DNA of 64,000 nt from Notospermus geniculatus (taxonomy: Eukaryota; Nemertea; Pilidiophora; Heteronemertea; Lineidae). Below, in pieces: positions 53,124 through 64,000 of the stretch. The stretch's first letter is position 1; each line of letters begins with the position of its first letter. Below the pieces are notes generated by a model. The model ran no database searches, was not told the DNA's origin, and saw only the letters and a program-made list of their open reading frames with translations. The translations under genes were made by a program, and so were the position numbers. Location of the stretch: assembly GCA_002633025.1 (NCBI GenBank), contig NMRB01000011.1:630728-694727 (forward strand). Reading direction: 5' to 3'.

Positions 53124-53945
53124 TGATATATCAGTCACTGTCACCACTAACCATGGTTAGTGGTCAATACCTTGAGAGGTTTTGACGGTTGCACAGTTGA
53201 CTCGGTAGTGATATACTAATGGACTGGACATCAATTTCTTCATGGGATGGAATCTCGTAGAAAAACCTAATACGTTGTGATTTTGACCTCCATTAATGAT
53301 AAGAAAATGCCACGCTGGGGAACGCATGAGTGGATGGAGACGTTTGCCAATGTTTGCCACTGCATGTGACCGACTCGATGATGTCAACCGGCTGAGAGTT
53401 GCTCCTTCTGCTTTACATTGAATTATGTGACGATGATCACAAAACCCTGACTGATTCACTTTTACCAACTATCTGCATGAGAACGGGCCTTTGTGGGGTG
53501 TTGTCAGGCAACTGGACCACATGAGGATACTTTGCTATTACAAGGGATGTCAATCAATTTATCCATTGAACCCACGCCAGCAGATCTAGAGGTGGTTCTG
53601 ATGGGTACCATTTTTGAACAGCCCTCTATATCAACATGTCTGTGATGTGGGCTAATTTCTGCCCATCTATAGTTAAGGGTCATGGGTGTTCCCATTAACA
53701 CATTCCTCATTAGTGATAGCCTTACAGAATAAACTTCGACAGGCACAACCGAAAACTAAATCACAATGACATGTTTCCGATTGACAATTGCTTCTATATC
53801 AGTTATCGTCACAGCTCACCAAGGTCGTGGTCAATACCTGGAGAGGTTTTGACGTTGCACACTCGGCCAAGTAATGACATATTAATGGTATGGATACCAA
53901 TATCTCATGGGAGAAGATTGCTGGAAAAACGTCGGAGATATTTGT
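53124..53945. repeat. Diverged direct repeat pair (about 53124-53345 and 53793-53945)
   Basis: Both parts share GTGGTCAATACC, TGGAGAGGTTTTGACG or TTGAGAGGTTTTGACG, TTGCACA, and ATGGGA in the same order. Clearly related but much diverged; no coding content recognised. Confidence 0.5.
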
Positions 53946-54045
53946 AATGGCGCGACATGATGATAGACAGTACTTCCCGGAACATGAGATCACTTCTCAT
54001 GGAGTGATCATGCTTCCAACTGCAAAACTGATTCCCCAATTTCTT

Positions 54046-54142
54046 TTGGTTCTGCTTTGCTTTTCGGTTCGGTCCCGACGCAACTACTAGAATGAATCTA
54101 GTAGTTGCGTCGGGACCGAACCGAAAAGCAAAGCAGAACCAA
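54046..54142. mobile_element. Perfect palindrome, 46-bp arms, 5-bp centre
   Basis: TTGGTTCTGCTTTGCTTTTC starts the left arm, and the right arm is its exact complement for all 46 bases (54097-54142). Absence of any mismatch implies recent origin or homogenisation. No target duplication recognised. Confidence 0.92.
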
Positions 54143-55076
54143 TGTGTGCGAGAATTTTCTTCCTTTTCTATACTCAACACTCATGAATTATTTGTGGCTG
54201 TGGCTGTACATACCCCCAGGCCTTGGCACATGATATTTTACACCCCTAGCTGGAAATGATCTGTTCCTAAAAAAATCTCGGCTCCTCTTGATGTGTTTAT
54301 AAAAAATCATGTCGTCAATCATGTAATTTTTTTGCAACAGATTATTGATATCTTGTAGGAAATTGACGTAAGGCTTGGTGTCGACAAACCATGCTAATGA
54401 GGAAATAATGGCTATGGTCATCACTAGTCAGACAGCACTAATGATGTCTGCCTTTCAGAAAGGCTCGGGTCCACTCGTACTCCGGGGTATGATAGGATTC
54501 AAATATTATATCTGTTGTCCAAGTTTCCATGCATGATAGGATCATCTAGTCAGTCACTTTATTTGTTGTTTTTCTGGTATTGCCAGTAAAATAATGAGAG
54601 CCCAAGAAGAAAGAATTGATAAGCTTTGCTGACCTCTCGTCTCCCTTCCTTACTATCAAATACAGAATTCCCTGAAAGGAAATCGCGAGAAGCACACTTC
54701 AGACACGAATCAGAATTGTCGAAAAGAGATGATTACAAACTGAGATACAGATGAAAAGAGGATGATCATGGAATAAAACCATGTTCGTTGGAACAGTGAA
54801 GATCACCGAGACCTTCATCGATTCTTAGGGGTCAATATCCAAGGAGTCTGTTGTTGTGGACTCGGATCAAGGCACGACCATTCCATGGGGGAAGCTGGCT
54901 CGTGTACCGTTGACAGGGGACCAAAGCTTGGCAATTGGTTTGCAACTCGTCTTCCCCTGTAGGCCTAACCAGGAAAGGAGAGAAAATGCTGGTGATCTGC
55001 CAGAAAAATCTGCGAAAATCCGCTCAATGTTGGTGGACCGAAAATGCCCATCAGCCGCTGGATGGAGTTTTGGAGG

Positions 55077-55124
55077 TTGATGCCTGCACTTCCTTCCTGC
55101 AAAGGGAGAAAGTGCAGGCATCAA
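55077..55124. repeat. Hairpin, 15-bp arms
   Basis: TTGATGCCTGCACTT at 55077-55091 and its inverse at 55110-55124 around an 18-bp loop. Confidence 0.7.
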
Positions 55125-57224
55125 GTTATCAAGGCAGTGAGTTCCCAATGCCAATAGACCTTTCCAACAATGGTGGCCAAGCAGTTCTCACATACACGTC
55201 GTAGCCATTCATTGTCCAAGCATGATATAACACTGCCAAACATAATCCTCTCAGACAATTATTTTACCTAAACTTTTGTGCCCATGACCCGCTGACCAGC
55301 GAGCCAGCGGCCATTGAATGGTATTGAGCTTCTGACGTCATATGGCTAGAACTGTTCGCCCGCCATCTATGTTGGAAAGGTCGAAAAGCCTATGCTTTTT
55401 GTGTGCAAAGCTCTTGTGGAAGTTGTAGCACAGTCAAGCAGCATAGATTATGCACGCCGTTTTCATTTGGAAGACCTTTGACAGAGATTGTACGGGACAT
55501 GTACGTAGCCTACGTGACAGACGCCAATCACATAGTGTGTGAAATTGGAATGACTGTCGTAGTGTGCTCTCAGTGTCATGTTAGCGATGTATGAGAATTG
55601 CAGACGTACTCCTGGAGTTGATTTACATAGACCAATCCACTATATCAGTGTTGATATGATTTGATGTGCCCTTGGGGAACATTTCTCTCCCTGTAACCCC
55701 CGCAGGGATGCACATCATTGAGTTGGGCCAGCAGCCGATCATCCATTTGGCTTGTGGTCTGGAGATGTGACAATCGCTGCTATGGGACCAAGAAGGTTGT
55801 GTCCATCACACTGGTACTACCAATAGAGTACTGGCATGTCAAGATAACCCGATTATGTGTCCGTTAGGGACGGCATCCTACTTCCCACTTCATCCTGGAG
55901 AATTGAATTGCCTAGTGTGACTTGCATTTATCATATGCCATGAATACATTTAGGTCTATTTACAAATTCTGGTGGATTCGATAAATGTATCTGTGACACT
56001 TTCTGCTAGTCTGTTTTACTCACCTGTTCAGCTTTTAAAAACTGCTGACTCAGCAAATATTGGCAACAGAAAAAGAAGAACTTTTCCATGTCCTTTAGAA
56101 TGAATGTTGTCACACATCATTTAAACAGACGATTCCGAACAGGATGAATCTCAGTTTGACGTTCTGATGCAGGGAACGCCATTTCTTAGAACAATGTTGT
56201 TAATCTAAGCCAACCTGTCTTCGGCCTTGACTTAGTCATCCTTGCATTTCAGAAGAACCGCCCCTCGGGAGGCTAAATTGTCCAACACTGAAATTATAAA
56301 CCTATCTTAAAAAATCCGAAACTTTACAGTTGGTTGATATAGTCATCGTTGACTCAATTTCTCTGAAAGACGAACGACAGTTTTCTTGGTTCAACATCGG
56401 AAGCTCAGTTGGCCGAGCTATCACGAAAGCACATCCGTCTCATCTCTGTCTTGGGTGCAAAGTCAGCCAACGCCAACTTCAACCCTTCGCTCACTTGCTG
56501 GTTTCAAGTGTCCTCGTGGCAATCACAGTCACCACAAAATTGCCCCATATATCACATCTTGTTCGCAGAACGAACACTTGGCATGCTGGCCACGTTCTCG
56601 GATTCAAGCCACAGATGCCGGCTAGCTGATTCATCGTGGTTGTTATTTGTTGTCACAGTGTGACCCTCTTGCTTATGTTATTCCCATGGAATTACATTGT
56701 TTCGGTAAAGGATAGCAGGTTGACAAATCAGCAGCAATGTCAGAGAGATGGATTCCTCGAACAGCAGTGAAAGGGGCAATGAGCTATTGATAAGCCACTA
56801 ACATGTCTAAAATACACTTCTTATGGCTCCAATGTATCACTTGATTTCCTGAGCCGTTCTCCTGTCACTTGGGACACATTGTAGAAGATATCGCCATGAA
56901 GACATTAGAAGGGATTAAGCTCCATTTTACCCTTACCATTTTGGGCCAGAACAGACTTAAATCCCTTCACGGCTTACAGACATGACCTTTCTCTCAGGTC
57001 TTAATCCTCAAAATCGAATCTGACTAAAATACAGGATAAGGGTTCACCCTTTTTGAGGCTGTTGTTTAAGCGATCGACTTTGTAATGAGTTTGGGTTTGG
57101 TTTGTCACTTCAACTGTCAGTCAAAGGGATTCCGATGATATCACACGGTGAGAGTCAGTATCCATGTCGATTTGATTGAGTTTTTAAGTCATCTGCACTC
57201 TTAAGTTAGATTAACTATGGACAC

Positions 57225-57455
57225 CAGGGGGTCCATATTCATAAACATACATGTACTTAAGTCAAAGTGTGATACTTATCTTTTGTGTTGAACAAAGGAT
57301 AAGTGTTATACATGGACTTAAGTAGTTTTATGAATACGGCCCCGGGCCCATATTCATAAAACTACTTAAGTGTAAGTGTGACACTTATCTTTTGTTCAAT
57401 ACAAACGATAAGTATGACACTTTGACTTAAGTATGTTTATGAATATGGACCCTGG
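57225..57455. mobile_element. Inverted dimer of two fold-back elements
   Basis: Left unit (GTCCATATTCATAAACATAC ... GAATACGGCCCC) and right unit (GGGCCCATATTCATAAAAC ... GAATATGGACCCTGG) are each hairpins with TTAAGT / GATAAGT cores. The two units also pair with each other end to end. Confidence 0.88.
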
Positions 57456-58440
57456 ACATCACTGCTGAGTCTAGATACACAATTTCCGAAGTCGTTTGCA
57501 CACGCCCAGTAGCACCACAAACTAATAAATGACACCTTTTAAGATATCTCCATTAGCTTATGATATCACTGACAAACAACTAGATATGACATCTCTGGTT
57601 ATTGGATTCGTAGGTGATGGTTGAGACATCCTGCACGTCAAGTCCAAAATTCTATCTGACATGAAGCATTTCCGGTTTGAAGGAACGTCATCTGAATTTG
57701 AGGGTATCTGCTTTATGGCTGTTTACTAACAAAGCGATACCCTCGCTTTCTGCCCTCACACTATCGGCAGTTCCTGGCACACGACTCTGGCCAATCTGGA
57801 TCTGCCGATACCTTCTTTGTCCTGAATTGACAATCCTCTGCACACTCCTCTCATTACCCGGGTACATTCTTCAGTCTCAACAAAATCAATACTTTGCCAT
57901 ATATACACAAGGGACACTTAGAAGTCTCCTACATCAATAACAGATCACCCGATATTTACCTATAATATCGATATTTCTCGAGAGGACCTTGCTTGGTGCA
58001 TCGTCATGGTGAATGGCATTGGCACAAGAGAGTCGGTTGGTTGTAGAAGTGGTCTGCGGTCTGCTGCTGCCATTTATCTCAACCAAACCCACTAAAATGC
58101 AGTTTTGTCTCCTGTGTACACTTAACCAGACCAAGATTGATGTAGGACATACATTTCTGATGATCCGATGATCCTATACCCGGGCCGAGGATTGACTTAC
58201 TCTGTCGCACTACCCTAAGGTATCTAATCAAATCTGCACACTAGACTGTTGACAATTTCAATTGCCAATCGATTTTACTTCGAACTCTACCTATTTTGCA
58301 AAATTAATGGTATATTTACGTAGGTCTAAGTCAAATTGCTGTGAGTAAAAGTGTAGGCTGTACATTTCTGTATGTCAGCTGTGTTGGCACATATTATTTT
58401 GTTTTCGCCCTGCTGGCCATGCTTGAATTCATCCTCAAAA

Positions 58441-58950
58441 GGGCCCAGCGGCCGTATGCATAAAACATCTTAAGTGTAAAATTTCCCTTAAACTATTGTT
58501 CCAAACAAAAGATAATTGATCAAATGCAAGGTGGAAGTGTGTGCATTTAGTGAAGTTACACGCGTCTAAGTCTTAATCGCGCGATGATCACCCTTTTTGA
58601 ATACGGCCCCTTAGGTGTAAAATTTCCCTTAAACTATTGTTCCAAACAAAAGATAAGGGAAATTTTACACTTTAGATGCATACGGCCCCTGGGCCCATAT
58701 TCATAAAACTACCTTTGTCTAAATGTGATACTTTTCTTTTGTGTTGAACAAAGGATTAGTGTCAAACTTAAGGCGGTGACAGACTAGTGCGTACGCGACG
58801 CGGAGCGACGCGTTTTCTTTTGTGTTTTTGCGCTCCACTGCAGATGGTGCTCAGTGGTGCCTGAAAACACAAAAGAAAACGCTTAGCTCCGCGCCGCGTC
58901 GCGCTAGTCTGTCACCGGCTTTAGACTTAAGTAGTTATGGATATGGGCCC
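58441..58950. mobile_element. Composite of GGGCCC...CATAAAAC fold-back elements
   Basis: Begins GGGCCCAGCGGCCGTATGCA and ends GGATATGGGCCC. It contains a repeated TAAAATTTCCCTTAAACTAT core, an internal CATACGGCCCC/GGGCCCATATTC junction, and a younger MITE at 58771-58920. Confidence 0.8.
58771..58920. mobile_element. 150-bp Harbinger-like MITE nested in the composite
   Basis: Ends AGGCGGTGACAGACTAG and CTAGTCTGTCACCGGCT are inverted; TTA flanks both sides (58768-58770, 58921-58923). A 3-bp TTA/TAA duplication is typical of PIF/Harbinger elements. Removing it restores the surrounding ACTTAA...GACTTAAG arm. Confidence 0.85.
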
Positions 58951-59094
58951 AGGGACCTTATTCACAAAGCCCCCGTAACTTTAAGGGTTCATAAAATCCT
59001 TTGTCAGGCTGATAGTGAACAATAGGTTTCCCGCAGACAATAGTTCACGCACTCCGTATACATGTAGTTACGACAGCTTCGTGAATAAAGTCTC
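58951..59094. mobile_element. Fold-back-like element with GGGACCTTATTCACAAAG ends
   Basis: Left AGGGACCTTATTCACAAAGC and right GCTTCGTGAATAAAGTCTC are imperfect inverted repeats directly adjoining the previous composite. Confidence 0.65.
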
Positions 59095-60936
59095 ATTTCT
59101 CCTGCAATATCTTCCAAATACGTCCAGTTGAAGAATACCCTCGCAGGATCTTGAGAGTGGCTGGCTACACCATGCAATATCTGACTAGAAAAGAAATCAA
59201 TTTACTACTCTGTTCAAAGAAAGTTGATCATGATTGTGGTAACTTCCTTCTGATTACTTTTATATCGAATTCTATATCTACTTCAGTTAATTACAACAAT
59301 GTAAATAGATGGACTCTATTTGTGGCTTACATACCGTCAAAGGGAAAGGCTTAATGTGGACTGATTGATATTTCTTTGGCCATGTTGTAACCGAATGGTG
59401 ACCAAGAAGGATGAAGATTGTTATCCCGGGAATCCATTAAGGAAGAGAGAGCTATTCTTCAAAATACTCCGGGGACAAAATTTGAAAACTTGATTATTGC
59501 AAAGCTTTCGACTATCCAATCAAGTGATCGAGACTTACAAATGTCACACAATTTGAAATGTTGTCTCCTGGAGTATGTCAAGAATGAATCTCCTTCGTGA
59601 GCAACCCGATTACATGTATAGGTTTTCCGAATGGAGACGTATTGTACATATTTTTGAATAAAATGTCTGTTGAAATTAGCAACGATATTTTCTAATTCTT
59701 AAAAATTCAGTTAAAGTTCAGAAATGAGAAGGTGAGAAAGTCATCTTTAGGTAGCAACAAACCTTTTGGTAAAAGCAAATGGGCCGAACTTGTTGACACA
59801 ATGGTTTCGTGAGCCTCATGGATATGGATTGCTTCATCTGACTGTAGTCATCTTTGTAGAATGCATTACGTAGTACAGTCTGAATAGCATCTATTCTATC
59901 GAATTTACGAGACACTAACTGCTTCAGCGTCCATCATGCTTGGTAATCTTACAAATAATCTTCCTGAGCGATGAATGCCATTTTATCGATTTCTAATTTG
60001 ATGCATTTACCTCGATCAAAGTTGGAAGGAAGTGTTTAGATTATGAGTTGTGATCCATAGGAAATGTTTCTGGGCTTCCCTAACAAAGGCTGTATTGCCT
60101 TGTCGTTGAGTCAATTATCAGCAAGGCTGTTGCTTCTGCATAAAAATCCACTCATCACCTTCGCTGTGATTTATCTGGTCAATGAAAATGAAGGGATGAT
60201 GACTGCAACTTTCTAGATGGCAGCAAGTGTCTCCTCATGGTGACTGATATATCACTAAAAAAAGAAAGTAGCAGTCTTTGGCAGCTAGTGTTTCGTATGC
60301 AGTATGAAGTTTGACATAAAAGTTGGGTTGGGGTGTTTTTCGTGTAACCCACCTAATGGCAAGTTTCAAAAAAAGTTGACTGCATAATGACTGTTAGCCA
60401 CCAAGGTCTTTTGGGATTCATGTGATGGTATATTTTGAGTTCCAAGTGAGATCGGTGGGCAAAAAATACGTAAACCCTCCACCGATTAATCACTGACACT
60501 GCCTCATTTCTTGTGGTGGTGCACTTAATAGCAACCAATAGAAAAGTGTGAGAAAAAGTCGGGAATCATGAATCACTTCAAGTGTTAGCTCATGAATAAT
60601 TCATGATCGGTTGCAGACGATGTGATATCAATAATATTTACAACAGGAACGAATTTATGCAGATAGGAAGCTGACATTGGAGAATATTGGAGACTTGACA
60701 ATATAGCTTCCTCTGCTGACTCAGCTTATGAAAGTTCTGTGTTGAAGTGGTGACGTCCTCAAAATGTAAACAGGCAGCCGCGTAGTTGCAGGGTTTGTTT
60801 CTAAAAGGTTTAGTGCGTAGATGCTCAGTACTATTTTGGTGGATTCCTGGCGGACTAATCGTATAATGCACTGTTTAATCGTTCGACTTTTAAGCAGAAC
60901 ACCTGAGGTGGTGTAAAAAATTGGAATGGAGAGTAT

Positions 60937-61058
60937 GGCCCGTATTTTAGACTGCTCCTCCTCAACGTAAAAGAGTTCCTCAAGGCTATTGTTCTCAACA
61001 GGAGAACAATGGCCTTGAGGAACTCCTTTACGTTGTGGAGCATTCTAAAATACGGGCC
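60937..61058. mobile_element. Fold-back element with GGCCCGTATTTTAGA ends
   Basis: Arms of about 60 bp (GGCCCGTATTTTAGACTGCT ... inverted as ...GAGCATTCTAAAATACGGGCC) with a few mismatches and almost no centre. Confidence 0.88.
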
Positions 61059-62091
61059 TACATCTGGAGGAAAATCTACATGTTGTCACTATCTTGCCAT
61101 GTCTTTACTGCTTATCGTGATTAACAAACACAGTCTATTTCTTAGAATGCACTTGATAAAGTGACTTACCATTCCCCCTTTAACAATTTTGTCTGCACTA
61201 GTGACAGTTTCATTGATAGCAAATGACTGTACAATCGGTCGACAATTTATCATACTATGAGTCAGCTTGCGTAGATAAAGCTGTGCGTAATGCAGTACAC
61301 TAAACATCCATGCGTGGTTTACAAACCAAGTTAATCCTCCACAACAAGACGAAGTAATTAATTGCCCTGTCACATGGATACCAGTCCAATGGACGGACGG
61401 CTATGATCAGCAACTGAAAATGGTAGTGGAAAAGCTAAGGCTGAATCTGAATTTGACGTGATGGCATCGGAAGTTGTCCATGTGGAATCGATTGAAAAAT
61501 GTTTGATTGATAAAGACGCCCATCAGACTCTTGAGTCAATCCTCATGGGGATGTTGTGTGATTCATTAATGACGTCTCCGTGCCACAATTCTTTGTAACG
61601 TAGCCTCTTCAAAATTGTTTTTCTTACAGTTACACCAAAAAAATGAATATGCAGTTGAACTTCTTCATGATTTGCAGCCTCAAGCAGACCCGAAGCAATC
61701 CTCTGGTCTCGGATGTAACTGTTATAAGCAAATACACCATACAAGACAAAGTGCTATATCATTTGCATGGATGACAAAAACTGACACCCCACTGTCATCA
61801 CCTCGCAGATCGTATCATGCTTACACAAAATGGATATTCCATTGCAGGAAAGAAGAGTAAGAAAGATTGGCCGGGACAAAAGGGCGAATGATTCAAGAGG
61901 AAGAGATTTATGCTGCCCTCAGATGTTGAGATGAAGAATCTCCGCTTAAGATCAGGGGGCAGCGGCAATTGGTGTAATAGCCAGCTCTACACTGCTGTGT
62001 ACATAGTGGTACAAGACAAGCCTTGCGGCCTAAATGGTTCACGTGGGAAGATTTGACACTGCTGAATTAGGCCCGTCTATGTTATATTAAA

Positions 62092-62122
62092 CCTTGGAGG
62101 TATCATAAAGAAATACCTCCAT
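62092..62122. mobile_element. Third short hairpin of the TGGAGG family
   Basis: CTTGGAGGTAT and ATACCTCCATG are inverted around about 10 bp. Flanks share TTAAAC (left TATTAAAC, right GTTTAAAC), a decayed or partial target duplication. Confidence 0.6.
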
Positions 62123-64000
62123 GTTTAAACTGTGCACTATTCATATTCGATCATGTAGGCCTACACACCGAAATGTAAACAAAGCGACCCTCCCTCGTCG
62201 CAATACTAGTAGTCAACAAACACATTCTTTGGTACACACGTTACAGGCCTACACATCAACCCACCATCAAAACGCTCATTATAAACCCTATCTTGCATCA
62301 TACCAAGATAAAACCCCAATCCATGTTAAATAACCCACGTGTGCTTTCCTACTTTTCTCAACTTCGCCCCACACCGAGGTTACATTAATGACACAAACCG
62401 ATCATACATGTATTTACCGGTCCGCTCTTGAGCCCGAGGTTGATTGTCACGTGTGACCCCCCGCAGAGATTTTACCAGAAAATCCCGAAAAAAAGCATAT
62501 TGAACGAAAAAAATCGTCATTTTTAATCAACGGGACATAACTAGACAAAAAAACGAACCCATGCCACATTATTGTCGTGAGATACGCTAATGCTTTAGTG
62601 CTGAAAATCGAGTTACAAACTCAAATCGGGCCCAATAATGGTCACTACTTACAGGGGCCACGTGAACCAATAACTCTATTTTTTGAATCAACCATATTCC
62701 CACCGATCACAAGTGGAGATGCTGTCTTTTACCACTGGAGGTCGGTATGTGTTATTTTCTTGGATTTATTGCCCATTCATGCCTTGGTATATAGATTCTG
62801 CATATTTCCCACATTCACAACAAAGAAGTAAAATTCGTGGATTCAGGATGACACCTTAAGAGCACCAGGGTTACCATTTTAATTTCATTCTTGGTCAGAC
62901 CACCTTCAAAAGGGATTTATTCTGGAGACGTTTTCCTTGCGAGAAGAATAATATAAGCCTCCCAGAGAAACCCCGTTTGCTCACAGTGTGGGTAACAGAG
63001 CTTCCTGGCTCCATATTGAGGATGAATAACACTTTTTTGCAGACTGCACTCATCACGCAAATATGATATAAGACAACCAATCAATCAAACTTCAATATTG
63101 ACAAGGATATACTTCTCTCTTACGAGTAACGCTGACCCTGGTTTAATTCAACAGGCATTGCCTTATTTGTCAAGCGATAAGAACTCGCCGGTGACAAATT
63201 AAAAAAGTTGCTCTTCAGACTCGGGAAAATACTTGTAAAGCTTCATCTTTTTTATTCCTGCTCTATCATCTTTTTACAATACTGCCTGTACACAAGATAG
63301 TAGTGCAACAAATTTTAATTTGATTTGATTTGACGTGACAGCAATCACCTGAAAATTGGCACCTCCCGATGTTTCGACTGTGATGACGAATTGAGAGCCC
63401 ATGAGGACAATGCCAAAATATGTAACAATAAATTTTTTGCTTGTGTCTGAAACGACACGATGGCGAAGTAGAAAGTAATGCTTCGAGGGTAAGCAGTGAT
63501 CACTTGATGCATAAGATATCCCATCATATCTTCTCGTACTTGAAATTGAGAGGATGAGCTAAATAGGTGGATAAATCCCTACTACCATCGCGCCTTGCAT
63601 TAGGGCGCTATAGTGTTGTGAGGGTGACAATGATGGCCTATCAGGTGACTAATCCTGAAGAGTATCTACAGATCAAGTTCGGTTATTTTTGAAGGAAAAG
63701 AAAGCAACCATCTTGTTCATCTTGCTTGTATTGGTATGTGTCTACAAGATAATATATAGTTCTAGCACTTTAAGGCAACGAAGAACACACTTGCATTGAT
63801 AAATCCATGTAATCATTATTATTTTTTGAATAAACACCATAACATATACCTGCGTTGCCTTTCAAAGATATTCAAACAAAACTAAAAACAATACATCTAG
63901 TTTCAATCCAGCAGCACCATGTATTTTGTCATCCTCACATAAGAGGCGACGGTATCATTTATAACCTTTCAGGGAACACAACATAAAACGCATCCTCGAT

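Larger units (their letters stand above)
44904..64000. other. Long gene-poor region downstream of MBD2/3
   Basis: 19 kb in which every open frame is short and unlike any protein I know. It carries the fold-back and MITE elements listed separately and G-rich runs at about 47540 and 49870. It could be intergenic or a large intron of a gene beyond the window. Confidence 0.5.

Noticed and set aside
56399-56640. AGCTCAGTTGGCCGAGC, resembling a tRNA A box
   Set aside because: No B box at tRNA spacing; not enough for a tRNA or SINE call.

Overview
This is eukaryotic, intron-bearing genomic DNA. Several genes have clean GT-AG exon structures whose phases match. The intergenic DNA is full of AGGCCT/CCTAGG/ACATGTA-rich sequence and short inverted-repeat elements, and one ambiguous base sits at 28426. 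Gene content (a DAPK2-like kinase, HACD3, a single MBD2/3, a TERB2-like meiotic protein) points to an invertebrate animal. An echinoderm-like or other marine deuterostome is my best guess from repeat style, with low certainty. There is no sign of bacterial operons, CRISPR arrays or phage.

Layout. 0.7-10.6 kb (minus): a ten-exon DAPK2-type kinase with a calmodulin-binding autoregulatory segment and an acidic tail. 11.5-14.6 kb (minus): HACD3, whose active-site exons are intact but whose second exon (the middle of the CS domain) I cannot find. 14.6-20.8 kb (plus): a recent tandem segmental duplication carrying two copies of a gene I identify as TERB2, a meiotic telomere-bouquet protein. The left breakpoint lies about 20 bp upstream of the HACD3 start codon, so the shared promoter region was duplicated as well. 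Copy A loses its natural C-terminus at the junction; copy B is complete but has a nested transposon in intron 2. 21.3-22.6 kb: a second tandem repeat in which copy B serves as the empty site for insertions in copy A.

24.75-28.3 kb (minus): an apparently intronless protein of about 1185 residues, with a disordered N-terminal half and a long TPR array, not assigned to a known gene. 28.3-38.3 kb: mostly non-coding, with repeats and a weakly supported two-exon small gene. 38.3-39.5 kb (minus): an intronless GT32-type Golgi glycosyltransferase, with three related inverted-repeat elements just upstream. 42.3-44.8 kb (plus): six-exon MBD2/3 with methyl-CpG-binding residues of the MBD2 kind. 44.9-64 kb: no supportable gene, but a dense set of fold-back/MITE elements, including a nested inverted dimer at 57.2-57.5 kb, nested elements at 58.4-59.1 kb, and a perfect 46-bp-arm palindrome at 54.05 kb.

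The genes do not form one pathway. The main biological point is the linked DAPK2-HACD3-TERB2 block, whose human counterparts (from memory) all lie on chromosome 15, together with a lineage-specific TERB2 duplication. The main structural point is a set of very short palindromic insertions (about 28-37 bp) with 8-bp target duplications, one of them supported by an internal empty site. All homology calls are from reading motifs and from memory of the families; no search was run.
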